Counted from the first letter of the stretch, positions 28,742 to 37,609 are shown. The stretch is DNA of 64,000 nucleotides from Pseudomonas sp. B33.4 (GCF_034555375.1 NZ_CP140706.1:4579001-4643000), one strand, 5' to 3'. Translations and numbers: made by a program. Notes: a model not told the origin generated them from the letters alone.

Positions 28742-28985
28742 TACGTCACTCCACAAATCGAATCGGTTGAAACATCTTGACCGCTACTGCAGACAAAAAA
28801 GCCGTGGAAATCACAATTAATTCAACCTTCTGGCGCGGACGTCCTACACAGCGGTATTTTTTCTTACAAAACATGCGGAAACGGCTTAATTGACCCGGAC
28901 CGAGCATTGGGTCACCGTGTGCTGGCGATATCAATCTTCAACCCAATACACAAGGACGTGCATGTAATGAGCGGATACACCCCCA

Positions 28986-29363
28986 ATGCTCTTGTCAGCT
29001 CAAGAGCTGGAACAGGTCGCAAGCGAACATTCGAAGCAACCGGTGGATGCTTCCATGCCAAGCCATGAAGCAAGAATGCCAGTGAGCCCGGTCGGTCCTC
29101 TCGTCGAAAGTCGCGCGAATCACAAGTCCGAATTCAAAAGCAGCGCCAGAGCTACCGGAGAAGTTGATATGGAACCTCGAGTAACCGAGCTGGAAACCCA
29201 TCTCAAATATCTACGACGGGACATGGACGAAGTCCGCGGTGATGTCAGAACGATCAAACACCGGCTTGCCTACTCGGCGGGCGCAACGGCAGTAGTTCTG
29301 GGGTTGCTGGGTTGGGTGGCCAACAGCCGATTCGACCAGCTTGTGGCATTGATCAGCAACTGA
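28986..29363 (+). CDS. Small membrane protein with coiled coil and C-terminal anchor
   Basis: Up to 125 residues; the family is not recognised by name. The C-terminal 60 residues are clearly structured: a heptad-like coiled coil (VTELETHLKYLRRDMDEVRGDV, read as parts) and then one transmembrane helix (AGATAVVLGLLGWVA). This layout resembles haemolysin XhlA-type small membrane proteins. Three in-frame starts are possible: 28986 (no clear ribosome site), 29055 (GGTGGA upstream) and 29169 (GGAG upstream). The first 60 residues are low in order and may not be translated, so the true product may be only 64 residues. Confidence 0.6.
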   Translation: MLLSAQELEQVASEHSKQPVDASMPSHEARMPVSPVGPLVESRANHKSEFKSSARATGEVDMEPRVTELETHLKYLRRDMDEVRGDVRTIKHRLAYSAGATAVVLGLLGWVANSRFDQLVALISN

Positions 29364-29423
29364 CGAATGAGTCATCGCAGGCGCCGCCTGAGTCAGCCGA
29401 CGCCTGCATTTGCGGGACCGCGA

Positions 29424-30650
29424 TCAGTCCAGCAGGTCACTCAGCGGAATGAAGGCAACTTCGTCTCCTTCGCTCAATGTGCGACCTTCCAGCACTTCGA
29501 CCAATCCATCTGCCCACGCAGCGCTACGCAGTACGCCTGAGCTCTGGTTGCGGTAAACAGTCGCCCGTCCTTGCTCCAGACGACCACGCAGATATTCGCG
29601 CCGATTGCCTGCCACCGGCCAGACAAAACCAGCCGGGACAGTGAACTTCAGCGGCTCGACGTCCCGCACACCCTGACGGCGTAACAGGTAAGGCCGAGTG
29701 AGCAGCGCGAAGGTCACCAATGTTGACGCCGGATTCCCGGGCAAACCAATGACCGGCACGCCGCGGAAATGCCCAAACGTCAACGGCTTTCCGGGCTTGA
29801 TCGCCAGCTTCCAGAGGGCCAGCTCACCCTCTTCGCGCAAGGCAATACCCAGAAAATCCGCCTCACCCACCGAGACGCCACCCGTGGAAAGAATCAGATC
29901 AACATCCTGCAACTCACCCAGACGGGCACGGGTAGTGGCCAGATCATCCGGGAGAATGCCGGCGTCGACTACCTCACAGCCCAGACGTTGCAACCAACTG
30001 CACAGCAACACCCGATTGCTGTTGTATATCTGACCCGGCCCCAGTGCCTGGCCTGGTTCGACCAACTCATCGCCGGTGGAAATCACCGCGACTCTCACCT
30101 TGCGCACCACCTTCAGTCCGGCGCAGCCCAACGATGCAGCCAATCCCTGCTCAATCGGACCCAATCGAGTGCCGGCAGGCAGAATCAGCTCACCGACGGT
30201 AGTTTCCTGGCCTTGCGGGCGGATGTTCTGCCCGGCTTTCATCGGTTCCAGGAAACGCACCATTGCGTCGGCTTGAACCTCAGCGTTTTCCTGCATTTCT
30301 ACACAGTCAGCACCCGCCGGCACCGGAGCCCCGGTGAAAATCCGCGCACAAGTGCCGGGCTTCAGCGGTTCGGGGGATTGCCCGGCAAACACTTTCTGAC
30401 TGACCGGCACCGGTTGGCCATTCCAGTCGGCCAGATTCAACGCATAACCGTCCATGGCGCTGTTAGGCCAGGGTGGCAGATCCAGCGCCGAAATCAGGTC
30501 CTCGCTCAGCACCCGCCCCTGAACCTGTGCCAGCGGCAAATACTCATGCTCGACAATTGCCGACGTTTCAGCCATTTCGAGCAGACGCGCCAGCGCCACC
30601 TCGACCGGCATCAGCGCCCCCGTTTTGCCCGGCTTACCCACGGGATTCAC
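29424..30650 (-). CDS. moeA: Molybdopterin molybdenumtransferase MoeA
   Basis: A 408-residue MoeA, which inserts molybdate into adenylylated molybdopterin. Motifs: LPPWPNSAMDGYAL near 59, RIFTGAPVPAGAD near 103, VAVISTGDELVEPG near 188 and STGGVSVGEADFLG near 259, the last holding the MoCF-biosynthesis site. Normal length. GTG at 30650 overlaps the end of moaB by 17 bases; an alternative ATG at 30611 (residue 14) has a GGGGG stretch upstream. Together with moaB on the same strand and mobA facing away, it forms a molybdenum-cofactor group. Confidence 0.94.
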   Translation of the reverse strand: MNPVGKPGKTGALMPVEVALARLLEMAETSAIVEHEYLPLAQVQGRVLSEDLISALDLPPWPNSAMDGYALNLADWNGQPVPVSQKVFAGQSPEPLKPGTCARIFTGAPVPAGADCVEMQENAEVQADAMVRFLEPMKAGQNIRPQGQETTVGELILPAGTRLGPIEQGLAASLGCAGLKVVRKVRVAVISTGDELVEPGQALGPGQIYNSNRVLLCSWLQRLGCEVVDAGILPDDLATTRARLGELQDVDLILSTGGVSVGEADFLGIALREEGELALWKLAIKPGKPLTFGHFRGVPVIGLPGNPASTLVTFALLTRPYLLRRQGVRDVEPLKFTVPAGFVWPVAGNRREYLRGRLEQGRATVYRNQSSGVLRSAAWADGLVEVLEGRTLSEGDEVAFIPLSDLLD

Positions 30651-31173
30651 AAGGCGCCGCCTGTTTCAAATGGGTGACGAAATTGCACGGGCGGTGCCGA
30701 GCGTCCAGTTGCTCACCAAGGATGCCGTCCCAGCCAGTGCGTACGGCATTGGTCGAACCCGGCAAACAGCAAACCAGCGTGCCATTGGCCAGGCCGGCCA
30801 ATGCACGGGACTGCACCGTCGAAGTGCCGATATCGGCTACCGAAATCTGCCGGAACAACTCACCAAACCCGTCGACCTGTTTGTCGAGCAGACAGGCGAC
30901 CGCTTCGGGTGTGCTATCACGGCCAGTGAATCCGGTGCCGCCAGTGATCAGCACTACCTGCACGACATCGTCGGCAATCCAGTTGGCGACTTGCGCGCGA
31001 ATTTTGTAGAGGTCATCTTTGAGCAAGACCCGCTCTGCCAGATGGTGGCCCGCCGCCGTCAAGCGGTCGACAAAGACCTGACCTGAGGTGTCGGTTTCCA
31101 GAGTTCGGGTGTCACTGACTGTCAGCACCGCAATATTGAGCGGCACGAAAGGTACATCAGCCTTGGCTTTCAT
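30634..31173 (-). CDS. moaB: Molybdenum cofactor biosynthesis protein MoaB
   Basis: A 179-residue MoaB/MogA-type protein that adenylylates molybdopterin. It contains VLTVSDTRTLETDTSG near 16, LITGGTGFTGRD near 76 with the conserved GGTG and Asp, and GLANGTLVCCLPGS near 128. It overlaps moeA by 17 bases downstream and is divergent from mobA with 81 bases between starts. Confidence 0.93.
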   Translation of the reverse strand: MKAKADVPFVPLNIAVLTVSDTRTLETDTSGQVFVDRLTAAGHHLAERVLLKDDLYKIRAQVANWIADDVVQVVLITGGTGFTGRDSTPEAVACLLDKQVDGFGELFRQISVADIGTSTVQSRALAGLANGTLVCCLPGSTNAVRTGWDGILGEQLDARHRPCNFVTHLKQAAPCESRG

Positions 31174-31254
31174 AGGCTCGTCCAGTTGTAGGAGAAACAG
31201 CCCGGTGTTATATCACAGCGCCTCATTTTTTCGCCGCCCCTCTGGAGAGCTGCC

Positions 31255-31857
31255 ATGCCCCTGAATACGCAATTGCCACCCTGCTCCATTCTGCTCCTGG
31301 CAGGCGGACGCGGCCAACGCATGGGCGGTCAGGACAAAGGATTGGTCGAGTGGCTGGGTGAGCCGTTGATTGCACATTTGCAACGCAAGGTTCGTGCAAT
31401 GACTGACGACCTGATCATTTCCTGCAACCGCAATCGCGAGCGTTACGCCCCCTTCGCCGATCAATTGGTGGTCGATGACCAGAGCGATTTCCCCGGGCCA
31501 CTGGCCGGCATTCGCGCCGGCCTGAAAGCTGCGCGCCACACGCACCTGTTGGTCTTGCCCTGTGATGTGCCGCGAATTGACGCAGCACTGCTGCAAAGCA
31601 TGCGTGAGACTGCCAATCTGAATCCTGAAAAACCTTTAATGTTGCGCCATGACGAGCATTGGGAACCGTTGCTGTGCGTGATTCCGGTGGCCTTGCTAGA
31701 CGCCTTCGAAAACGCCTGGAACGCCGGTGAGCGCAGCCCCGGCCGAGTCATGCGCAGTCTCGGTGCCACTGCCCTGCAATGCCCGGACAACGACCCGCGC
31801 CTGGCCAACCTCAATACCCCCGAACTGTTAAATTCGCACAACACTGTGTCAGACTGA
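31255..31857 (+). CDS. mobA: Molybdenum cofactor guanylyltransferase MobA
   Basis: A 200-residue GTP:Mo-molybdopterin guanylyltransferase. The nucleotide-binding signature [17 protein letters not shown] lies near residue 14; [15 protein letters not shown] near 75 and LPCDVPRID near 103 hold the metal-binding acidic residues. Making the bis-MGD cofactor serves DMSO-reductase-type enzymes. It starts at 31255 after a GGAGAG site, diverging from moaB. Separate divergent transcripts of mobA and moaB-moeA are common in Pseudomonas. Confidence 0.94.
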   Translation: MPLNTQLPPCSILLLAGGRGQRMGGQDKGLVEWLGEPLIAHLQRKVRAMTDDLIISCNRNRERYAPFADQLVVDDQSDFPGPLAGIRAGLKAARHTHLLVLPCDVPRIDAALLQSMRETANLNPEKPLMLRHDEHWEPLLCVIPVALLDAFENAWNAGERSPGRVMRSLGATALQCPDNDPRLANLNTPELLNSHNTVSD

Positions 31858-31868
31858 CACTATTCAAG

Positions 31869-31895
31869 GAACTCTCACGCCTTGTATACGTCTCA
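31869..31895 (+). promoter_or_regulatory. AlgU (sigma-22) type promoter before the lipoprotein gene
   Basis: GAACTC (31869-31874), 16 bases, then TCTCA (31891-31895). The consensus for AlgU/RpoE-class promoters is GAACTT-N16/17-TCTGA or TCTCA, so both boxes fit with exact spacing. Transcription would start about 30 bases before the ATG at 31935. Confidence 0.65.
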
Positions 31896-31934
31896 AGCTC
31901 AGTAACCAAAAGAATTTCCATTCGGAGACACACC

Positions 31935-32156
31935 ATGACTCAACGGACCCTCGCCACTTTCATGCTCGCACTGGGCCTTGCCACCCTCGCCGGTTGCTCC
32001 TCGCCTACAGTGATCACCTTGAATGACGGTCGCGAAATCCAGGCCGTCGACACCCCGAAATACGATGATGATTCGGGCTTCTACGAGTTCAAACAGCTGG
32101 ACGGCAAAGAAACCCGCATCAACAAGGATCAGGTTCGTACCGTTAAAGAGCTGTAA
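31935..32156 (+). CDS. YgdI/YgdR-type small lipoprotein
   Basis: A 73-residue outer-membrane or envelope lipoprotein. The lipobox LATLAGC places the lipidated Cys near residue 22. The mature part (PTVITLNDGREIQAVDTPKYD and on to DQVRTVKEL, read as parts) is the YgdI/YgdR SH3-like fold. The role of the family is unknown. ATG at 31935 follows GGAG at seven bases; the frame is open further up but only into the mobA gene. A terminator follows directly. The AlgU-like promoter upstream suggests envelope-stress control. Confidence 0.88.
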   Translation: MTQRTLATFMLALGLATLAGCSSPTVITLNDGREIQAVDTPKYDDDSGFYEFKQLDGKETRINKDQVRTVKEL

Positions 32157-32180
32157 GCTCTGGTTCGACACCGGATACAG

Positions 32181-32208
32181 AAAGCCCGCATTGATTGCGG
32201 GCTTTTTT
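32181..32208 (+). terminator. Rho-independent terminator after the lipoprotein gene
   Basis: GC stem AAGCCCGCA / TGCGGGCTT with an eight-base loop, followed by six T's. It ends the lipoprotein transcript 25-50 bases after the stop. Confidence 0.92.
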
Positions 32209-32235
32209 ATGGGCGCTCGAAAAGTGAAGTCGGTA

Positions 32236-33126
32236 TTACCACTGCAGCGTAATCCGGCTCTCGAATTCGCGTTCTTCACCGGTCACCGGGTCGATAAACC
32301 GCAAACCTTGCGCCAACAACTTCAGCGGATTGGCGTAATCGTCCTCGACGTCTTTCAACACCTGCGGATAAAACGGATCGTTGCAGATGCTCGCGCCCAG
32401 CGCAGTCATGTGGACGCGCAGTTGATGTTTCTTGCCGGTCACCGGAAACAATCCATAGCGCCACAGATCGCCATGTTTTTCCCGAACCTCCACCGCCGTT
32501 TCGGTATTGCTCGCACCTTCGCCTTCCTGCATGCGGAAAAACGGTTCGCCATCCACCAGACGGCTTTTGTGCACCAAGGGAAAACTCAGATCCGGCAGCG
32601 CTGGGGCGATGGCTTCATAGCGTTTGTCGATCTGCCGCGTGGGGAATAGCGACTGATAAGCCGAACGGGTTTGCGGATTGGCCGAGAAAATCACCAGACC
32701 CGCTGTATGCCGATCGATGCGGTGCAAAGGCACCAGGTGGGGATTGTCCAGGCGGCGAATCAGCCTGCGCAACAAGGTTTGCTCAACGTATTCGCCGGCG
32801 GGCGTCACCGGCAAAAAATGCGGTTTGTCAGCCACTACCAGATGTTCGTCGGCATACAGGATCGACTCGACCACCGGGATCGGCTTCTCGTCCGGCACTT
32901 CGCGAAAATAATGAATTCGCAAGCCTTCCTTGTAGGGCAAATCCACCGGAATCGGCTGACCATGACCATCCAGCACCCGCCCCCGGGCGATCCGGTCCAG
33001 CCATTGCTCGCGATCAATGGCATGGAAATGCTCGCACAGGCAATCGAGCACGGTCAGCCAGGCACCCGGTGGCAGATAAAGCGTGCTCGCCTGTTTCTGC
33101 GCAGCAGAAAATGTTGATGTGGACAT
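32236..33126 (-). CDS. RluA-family RNA pseudouridine synthase
   Basis: A 296-residue pseudouridine synthase. The catalytic Asp is in PLHRIDRHTAGLVIF near residue 138, matching the HRxDxxTxG motif of the RluA family. The earlier KPHFLPVTP region near 98 and the late GKKHQLRVHM near 225 are also family stretches. An N-terminal segment of 75 residues may be an S4-like part. The RNA target (23S rRNA or tRNA) cannot be told from sequence by eye. ATG at 33126. Convergent with the lipoprotein gene. Confidence 0.9.
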   Translation of the reverse strand: MSTSTFSAAQKQASTLYLPPGAWLTVLDCLCEHFHAIDREQWLDRIARGRVLDGHGQPIPVDLPYKEGLRIHYFREVPDEKPIPVVESILYADEHLVVADKPHFLPVTPAGEYVEQTLLRRLIRRLDNPHLVPLHRIDRHTAGLVIFSANPQTRSAYQSLFPTRQIDKRYEAIAPALPDLSFPLVHKSRLVDGEPFFRMQEGEGASNTETAVEVREKHGDLWRYGLFPVTGKKHQLRVHMTALGASICNDPFYPQVLKDVEDDYANPLKLLAQGLRFIDPVTGEEREFESRITLQW

Positions 33127-33196
33127 ACGGAAATCGAACCCTCAATACAGGGCGGCATTATCCAGCACTGAGGGAAACCAGCCTAGCGCAGAATGC

Positions 33197-33514
33197 TCAG
33201 GCCGGGATCGTTTTGAGCGCTGCTGCGTCAGTGAATTCCTTGAGCCAGCGCAGCACATCGACCGCCTCCCATCGACCCGGGTCGTACAAGGCGTAGAGCA
33301 AACCCTGATAACCGACCACATCCAGTTGCTTGTGATAGCCGGCACGCTGAAACAAGGCCTCGATCTCGGCAAAGCACGTGTTGAAATGCAGCTTGTTGAA
33401 CGGCGTCTTGCCTTCCGTGACCAACCCGTCCAGGCGCAATTCGAGAACCGCCTCGCGCACCACGTCAACCGACATCCGGTTCACGCTGTTCTTCAACTGT
33501 TCGACATTGACCAC
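33197..33514 (-). CDS. Small soluble protein of unknown function under a LexA box
   Basis: A 105-residue acidic, soluble protein without signal or membrane segments (VNVEQLKNSVNRMSVDVVREAVLELRLDG start, read in parts; LDVVGYQGLLYALYD in the middle; WEAVDVLRWLKEF near the end). No known domain is recognised. GTG at 33514 follows AGAGGGA at six bases. A near-perfect LexA operator lies 22 bases upstream and no other gene could use it, so this is probably a DNA-damage-induced gene. Small hypothetical genes belong to the known P. aeruginosa LexA regulon, but I cannot confirm this is one of them. Confidence 0.8.
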   Translation of the reverse strand: MVNVEQLKNSVNRMSVDVVREAVLELRLDGLVTEGKTPFNKLHFNTCFAEIEALFQRAGYHKQLDVVGYQGLLYALYDPGRWEAVDVLRWLKEFTDAAALKTIPA

Positions 33515-33535
33515 GGTTCATCCCTCTGACGCATT

Positions 33536-33555
33536 TACTGTATGAACATACAGTA
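33536..33555. promoter_or_regulatory. LexA (SOS) box
   Basis: TACTGTATGAACATACAGTA: a CTG-N10-CAG palindrome in which only the central bases differ from the classical TACTGTATATATATACAGTA. It lies 22 bases before the GTG of the minus-strand 105-residue gene and after the stop of the glutaredoxin-like gene. Confidence 0.85.
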
Positions 33556-33625
33556 ACCGAACAAACCGCATAATGCCAAGGAATGGATGGCAGCGGCGAT
33601 CGGCGGGATGAACCAGAAAAGCGGA

Positions 33626-33862
33626 TTAACGCAGAAACGCAACGACTTCATCAGCGCTGAATGGCCAGCCCAGTTCGGCCCCGGTATCAACCCGGCGCAA
33701 CACCGGAATCCGCAAGCTGTAGGCCGTATACCAGGATTCGTCGTCAGCAATATCGACCAGTTCAACCAGCAGGCCATGCTCGACAAGAGGCATCAGCTCG
33801 GCCTCGGCGAATTCACACAAATGGCAACCAAGGGTGCCGAACAGCTGACATTCAGGAGGCAT
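33626..33862 (-). CDS. Glutaredoxin-like protein (DUF836 type)
   Basis: A 78-residue thioredoxin-fold protein. GTLGCHLCEFAEAEL near residue 9 carries the CxxC redox pair, and RIPVLRR near 51 holds the cis-proline. Length and motifs fit the DUF836 glutaredoxin-like family; the redox partner is unknown. It is upstream of the 105-residue gene on the same strand, but the LexA box between them suggests separate control. Confidence 0.85.
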   Translation of the reverse strand: MPPECQLFGTLGCHLCEFAEAELMPLVEHGLLVELVDIADDESWYTAYSLRIPVLRRVDTGAELGWPFSADEVVAFLR

Positions 33863-34069
33863 GATTGCTCAACCAAAAAATGAGTGGGCCTATTCTAGGC
33901 CGCACCACAAAACCCGTCGAGCCAACGCCGCCCGAAGGCTCCAGCGCCGAAGACAGGGTCCACAGGCAAAACCCTGACGCAAATCAGTCCGCAGAAAAAC
34001 CAATTACGCGATCCTCCCGGTCTTTTTGCCTCTACGCTTGAAAAGCCTGATCTGCCATCGGAGTGTCCA

Positions 34070-35782
34070 GTGTTTGCCAATCTGTTGATCATCCTCGCCT
34101 CGTCCCTCGTGGTGATTGCCCTGTTCCGTCGCCTGCGGTTGCCGCCGGTTCTGGGTTATCTGTGCGTGGGACTGCTGGTCGGGCCGAGTGCCTTCGACTG
34201 GGTCAACGAGAGCGAACACCTGCCTGACGTAGCGGAACTGGGCGTGGTGTTTCTGTTGTTTTCGCTGGGTCTGGAATTCTCTCTGTCGAAGATGATTGCC
34301 CTGCGCCAGGTGGTGTTCCGTCTGGGCAGTCAGCAGGTGCTGATCAGCACCGCGCTGCTCGGTTTGTTGCTGATGCTGCTGGGCATGCCGATGACACCAG
34401 CGCTGTTGCTCGGCGCCGGGCTTTCGCTGTCATCGACGGCAATTGTGACAAAGGAATTGGGCAGCCTCGGCGAGGTGTTCAGCAGCCATGGGCAGAATGC
34501 CGTTGGCGTTTTGCTGTTTCAGGACGTTGTCGCTGTATTACTGCTGACGTTGGTGCCTGTGTTCGCCGGCAGCAGCGAGCAAGCCTGGTACTGGGCGCTG
34601 CCACTGACGCTGGCGAAGACCGTGGTGCTGTTTGTCGGTCTGCTGCTGGCCAGTCGCTGGTTACTGCCGAGGCTGTTCCACGAAGTGGCCGCGTCACGCT
34701 CGGCAGAGTTGTTCGTGTTGCTGGCGCTAGTGATTGTGTTGTTGACCGCGTGGCTGACTCACCTGCTGGGCCTGTCCCCTGCCCTCGGTGCGTTTCTGGC
34801 CGGCATGTTGCTCGGTGAAAGCCACTATCGACACCAGATCGAGGCCGACATCCGCCCCTTTCGCGACATCCTGCTCGGGGTGTTTTTCGTCAGCATCGGC
34901 ATGCTCATCGACCTGCAACTGTTCGTCAGTCACAGCCTGCTGATCGTCGGACTCACCGTCGGTTTGATGGTAATCAAAGGCATCGTCGTGGCCTTGCTGG
35001 TGAAGTGGCGCGGCAGTGACAGCGAAACGGCGTGGCGCAGTGGCCTGGCGTTGGCTCAGGGCGGCGAGTTCTGCTTTGCATTGATGGCGCAGATGCAGCA
35101 GAACAGCATGATGCCCGAGGCACTGGGTGACCTGCTGCTCGCCGCAACATTCTGCTCGATGCTGCTGACGCCACTGTTGCTGCGCGCAGCGCCACGCATC
35201 GCGGCAGTGCTGCACCGCAAACCCAATCAGGAGGCACAGATCGAAGAGATCAGCGCGCTCAACGCCGACCTCAACCAGCACGTGGTGATTTGTGGCTACG
35301 GCCGCGTCGGCCAATCCATCGGGCGGTTCATGCGCAATGCCAGACAGTCTTATATCGCGCTGGACAATGACCCGGTCCGGGTACAGGAAGCCGCCAGCGG
35401 AGAAAGCGACGTGCATTACGGCGACTCGTCGCGCGGCGACCTGCTGAACGCCGTCGGCCTGCTGCGCGCCAGACTGCTGGTGGTTGCCGTGGATCAGAGC
35501 GAGATTGCCCTGCGCATCCTCAAGGAAGCGCGTCGGCTCAACGCCCACGTGCCGATTCTGGTACGCACCCGCGACGACAGCCAATGGGCCGAACTGAAAG
35601 CCGCCGGCGCCACCGAAGTGGTGCCGGAACTGTTGGAGTCGAGCCTGATGCTCGCCTCTCACGCCTTGATCATGCTCGGTTTGCCGGCGCATCAGGTGCA
35701 GGAACAGGTCGATCAGGTGCGCATCGACCGCTATCGCCTGCTTCACGGTTTTTATCCCGGTACCGACGATGCCGAAACCTAG
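34070..35782 (+). CDS. KefB/YbaL-like cation:proton antiporter (CPA2)
   Basis: A 570-residue inner-membrane antiporter. Residues 1-385 hold about twelve transmembrane helices (start FANLLIILASSLVVIALF; FLLFSLGLEFSLSKM near 65; SPALGAFLAGMLLGES near 235). A cytoplasmic TrkA-N nucleotide-binding domain follows at about 400-520, with HVVICGYGRVGQSIG. This domain order is that of Kef/YbaL potassium or sodium efflux systems. No KefF/KefG partner gene is adjacent. The GTG at 34070 follows GGAG. It ends four bases over the end of the convergent amt gene. Confidence 0.9.
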   Translation: MFANLLIILASSLVVIALFRRLRLPPVLGYLCVGLLVGPSAFDWVNESEHLPDVAELGVVFLLFSLGLEFSLSKMIALRQVVFRLGSQQVLISTALLGLLLMLLGMPMTPALLLGAGLSLSSTAIVTKELGSLGEVFSSHGQNAVGVLLFQDVVAVLLLTLVPVFAGSSEQAWYWALPLTLAKTVVLFVGLLLASRWLLPRLFHEVAASRSAELFVLLALVIVLLTAWLTHLLGLSPALGAFLAGMLLGESHYRHQIEADIRPFRDILLGVFFVSIGMLIDLQLFVSHSLLIVGLTVGLMVIKGIVVALLVKWRGSDSETAWRSGLALAQGGEFCFALMAQMQQNSMMPEALGDLLLAATFCSMLLTPLLLRAAPRIAAVLHRKPNQEAQIEEISALNADLNQHVVICGYGRVGQSIGRFMRNARQSYIALDNDPVRVQEAASGESDVHYGDSSRGDLLNAVGLLRARLLVVAVDQSEIALRILKEARRLNAHVPILVRTRDDSQWAELKAAGATEVVPELLESSLMLASHALIMLGLPAHQVQEQVDQVRIDRYRLLHGFYPGTDDAET

Positions 35783-36987
35783 TCCTGACTTACCGCGCCG
35801 ATCTTGTGCAACGACAGATCGGCGCCGTAATACTCTTGTTCCTGACTCAGGCGCAGCCCGTGCAGCGCCTTGATCACGCCGTAGACGACGAAGCCACCGA
35901 TCAGCGCCACCGCAACGCCCAGTGCGGTGCCGATCAACTGGCTTATCAGGCTGACGCCGCCGATCCCGCCAAGCGCGGTCTGGCCGAAAATCCCGCAGGC
36001 AATCCCGCCCCAAACACCGCACAAACCGTGCAATGGCCAGACACCCAAGACATCGTCGATGCGCCATTTCACCTGCGCGGCGGTAAAGCACCAGACAAAC
36101 ATCGCGCCAGCGATCGCGCCGGTCACCAGTGCACCGACCGGATGCATCAGATCGGAGCCGGCACAGATCGCCACCAGCCCGGCCAGTGGCCCATTGTGCA
36201 GAAAGCCCGGGTCATTGCGCCCGACGAGCAGTGCCGCCATGGTGCCGCCGACCATGGCCATCAACGAATTGACCGCCACCAGACCGCTGACGCCTTGCAG
36301 CGTTTGTGCGCTCATCACGTTGAAACCAAACCAGCCGACAATCAGAATCCACGAGCCCAGCGCCAGAAAGGGAATGCTCGACGGTGCGAACGCGACCAGG
36401 CGACCGTCGCGGTAACGACCATTGCGCGGCCCCAGCAACAGCACCGCCGCCAGTGCCAGCCAACCGCCCATGGCATGCACCACGACGGACCCGGCGAAAT
36501 CATGGAAAGCGGCACCGAACTGCGCCGTCAGCCACGCTTGCAGACCGTAGTTGCCGTTCCAGATCATGCCTTCGAAGAACGGATAGATGAACGCGACGAT
36601 CAATGCCGTGGCGCACAACTGCGGCACGAAACGCGCGCGCTCGGCGATGCCACCGGAAATGATCGCCGGGATCGCGGCTGCGAAGGTCAGCAGGAAGAAA
36701 AACTTCACCAGTCCATAACCGTGATCGGCACTCAGCACCGCAGCTGGCTGCATGAAGGTCACGCCATAGGAGATCCAATAGCCTATAAAGAAATAGGCCA
36801 GGGTCGAGACGGCGAAGTCACTGAGAATTTTCGACAGCGCATTGACCTGGTTTTTCTGGCGCACCGTACCGACTTCCAGAAAGGCGAAACCGGCGTGCAT
36901 CGCCAGCACCATCACCGCACCGATCAGAATGAACAAGGTATTGGAGCTGTGAACCAGCGTGTCCACAGCGCTTTGCAGATTTTCCAT
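35779..36987 (-). CDS. amt: Ammonium transporter (Amt family)
   Basis: A 402-residue inner-membrane ammonium channel with about eleven hydrophobic segments. Conserved family stretches: FAFLEVGTVRQKN near 34, DFAGSVVVHAMGG near 163 with the first pore His, and PLHGLCGVWGGIACG near 316 with the second pore His. No signal extension and no adjacent glnK gene, unlike the usual glnK-amtB pair, so this is probably a second Amt. No sigma-54 promoter was found upstream. Start ATG at 36987. Confidence 0.92.
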   Translation of the reverse strand: MENLQSAVDTLVHSSNTLFILIGAVMVLAMHAGFAFLEVGTVRQKNQVNALSKILSDFAVSTLAYFFIGYWISYGVTFMQPAAVLSADHGYGLVKFFFLLTFAAAIPAIISGGIAERARFVPQLCATALIVAFIYPFFEGMIWNGNYGLQAWLTAQFGAAFHDFAGSVVVHAMGGWLALAAVLLLGPRNGRYRDGRLVAFAPSSIPFLALGSWILIVGWFGFNVMSAQTLQGVSGLVAVNSLMAMVGGTMAALLVGRNDPGFLHNGPLAGLVAICAGSDLMHPVGALVTGAIAGAMFVWCFTAAQVKWRIDDVLGVWPLHGLCGVWGGIACGIFGQTALGGIGGVSLISQLIGTALGVAVALIGGFVVYGVIKALHGLRLSQEQEYYGADLSLHKIGAVSQD

Positions 36988-37292
36988 AAGCAGGCAGACC
37001 TAAAGGCGAAAAAGGCACCAAAGCGGTTCATGCGCACATTTCATGCACCAAGTTGCGACCGCGCAGTCACTGATCCGCAGATGCGGCGAACTGCTTTGGC
37101 GCACAAGGTCGATGTCCTGACACGAACCGGGCTTGTTTGGGATAAGGTTTCTCGAGGCGCACGCCCGGCAACAGCGCACAACGGCCGGGCGACGCACCAC
37201 GACACAGCAAAAGTTGTACCAGTCATTTGTACTGAACCTTCGCGCAAGGCTCATACTCGAACGCTTCAGACGTCACTTACGGAGATCCACCC
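36988..37292. other. Intergenic region between divergent amt and DUF883 genes
   Basis: 305 bases without a gene. It must carry both promoters. On the plus side an AlgU-like pair is present at 37234-37261. On the amt side no sigma-54 element (GG-N10-GC) was found by eye. The rest shows nothing recognised. Confidence 0.4.
37234..37261 (+). promoter_or_regulatory. Possible AlgU-type promoter for the DUF883 operon
   Basis: GAACCT (37234-37239), 17 bases, TCGAA (37257-37261), compared with the AlgU consensus GAACTT-N16/17-TCTGA. The -35 fits well, the -10 less so. It lies 32 bases before the ATG at 37293. Confidence 0.4.
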
Positions 37293-37607
37293 ATGGCCAG
37301 CATCAAGGCAAAGACTGCTCAAGAAATCCTCATGAACGACTTCCAGACTTTGGTCGCCGACACCGAACGGTTGCTCGAGCACACCGCCACCCTGGCCGGC
37401 GATCAGGCTGATGAGCTGCGCGAGCAGATTCACGACAGCCTGCTGCGCGCCCGCGAAACCCTGAAACTGACCGAAGACACCCTGCGCGAACGTGGTCAGG
37501 CAGCGGTGACCGCCACTGAAGATTACGTCTCGGCCAATCCGTGGCAGTCGGTCGGCATTGCCGCCGGTGTCGGCTTCCTGATCGGCCTGCTAGCCACTCG
37601 GCGCTGA
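37293..37607 (+). CDS. DUF883 (ElaB/YqjD-like) membrane-anchored protein
   Basis: A 104-residue protein of the ElaB/YqjD family: a long amphipathic helical segment (residues 1-75) and a single C-terminal transmembrane helix with glycines (WQSVGIAAGVGFLIGLLATRR). YqjD and ElaB of E. coli bind ribosomes at the membrane in stationary phase; that role is inferred here. It is followed after two bases by the YqjE-like gene, so the three genes 37293-38331 form one operon. Confidence 0.9.
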   Translation: MASIKAKTAQEILMNDFQTLVADTERLLEHTATLAGDQADELREQIHDSLLRARETLKLTEDTLRERGQAAVTATEDYVSANPWQSVGIAAGVGFLIGLLATRR

Positions 37608-37609
37608 TT

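Noticed and set aside
34727..36091. Minus-strand frame opposite the CPA2 antiporter
   Set aside because: Translation of Gln/His/Arg repeats opposite a well-supported membrane protein.
35584..37335. Plus-strand frame opposite the ammonium transporter
   Set aside because: Overlaps the antiporter end, amt and the DUF883 start; no family features.
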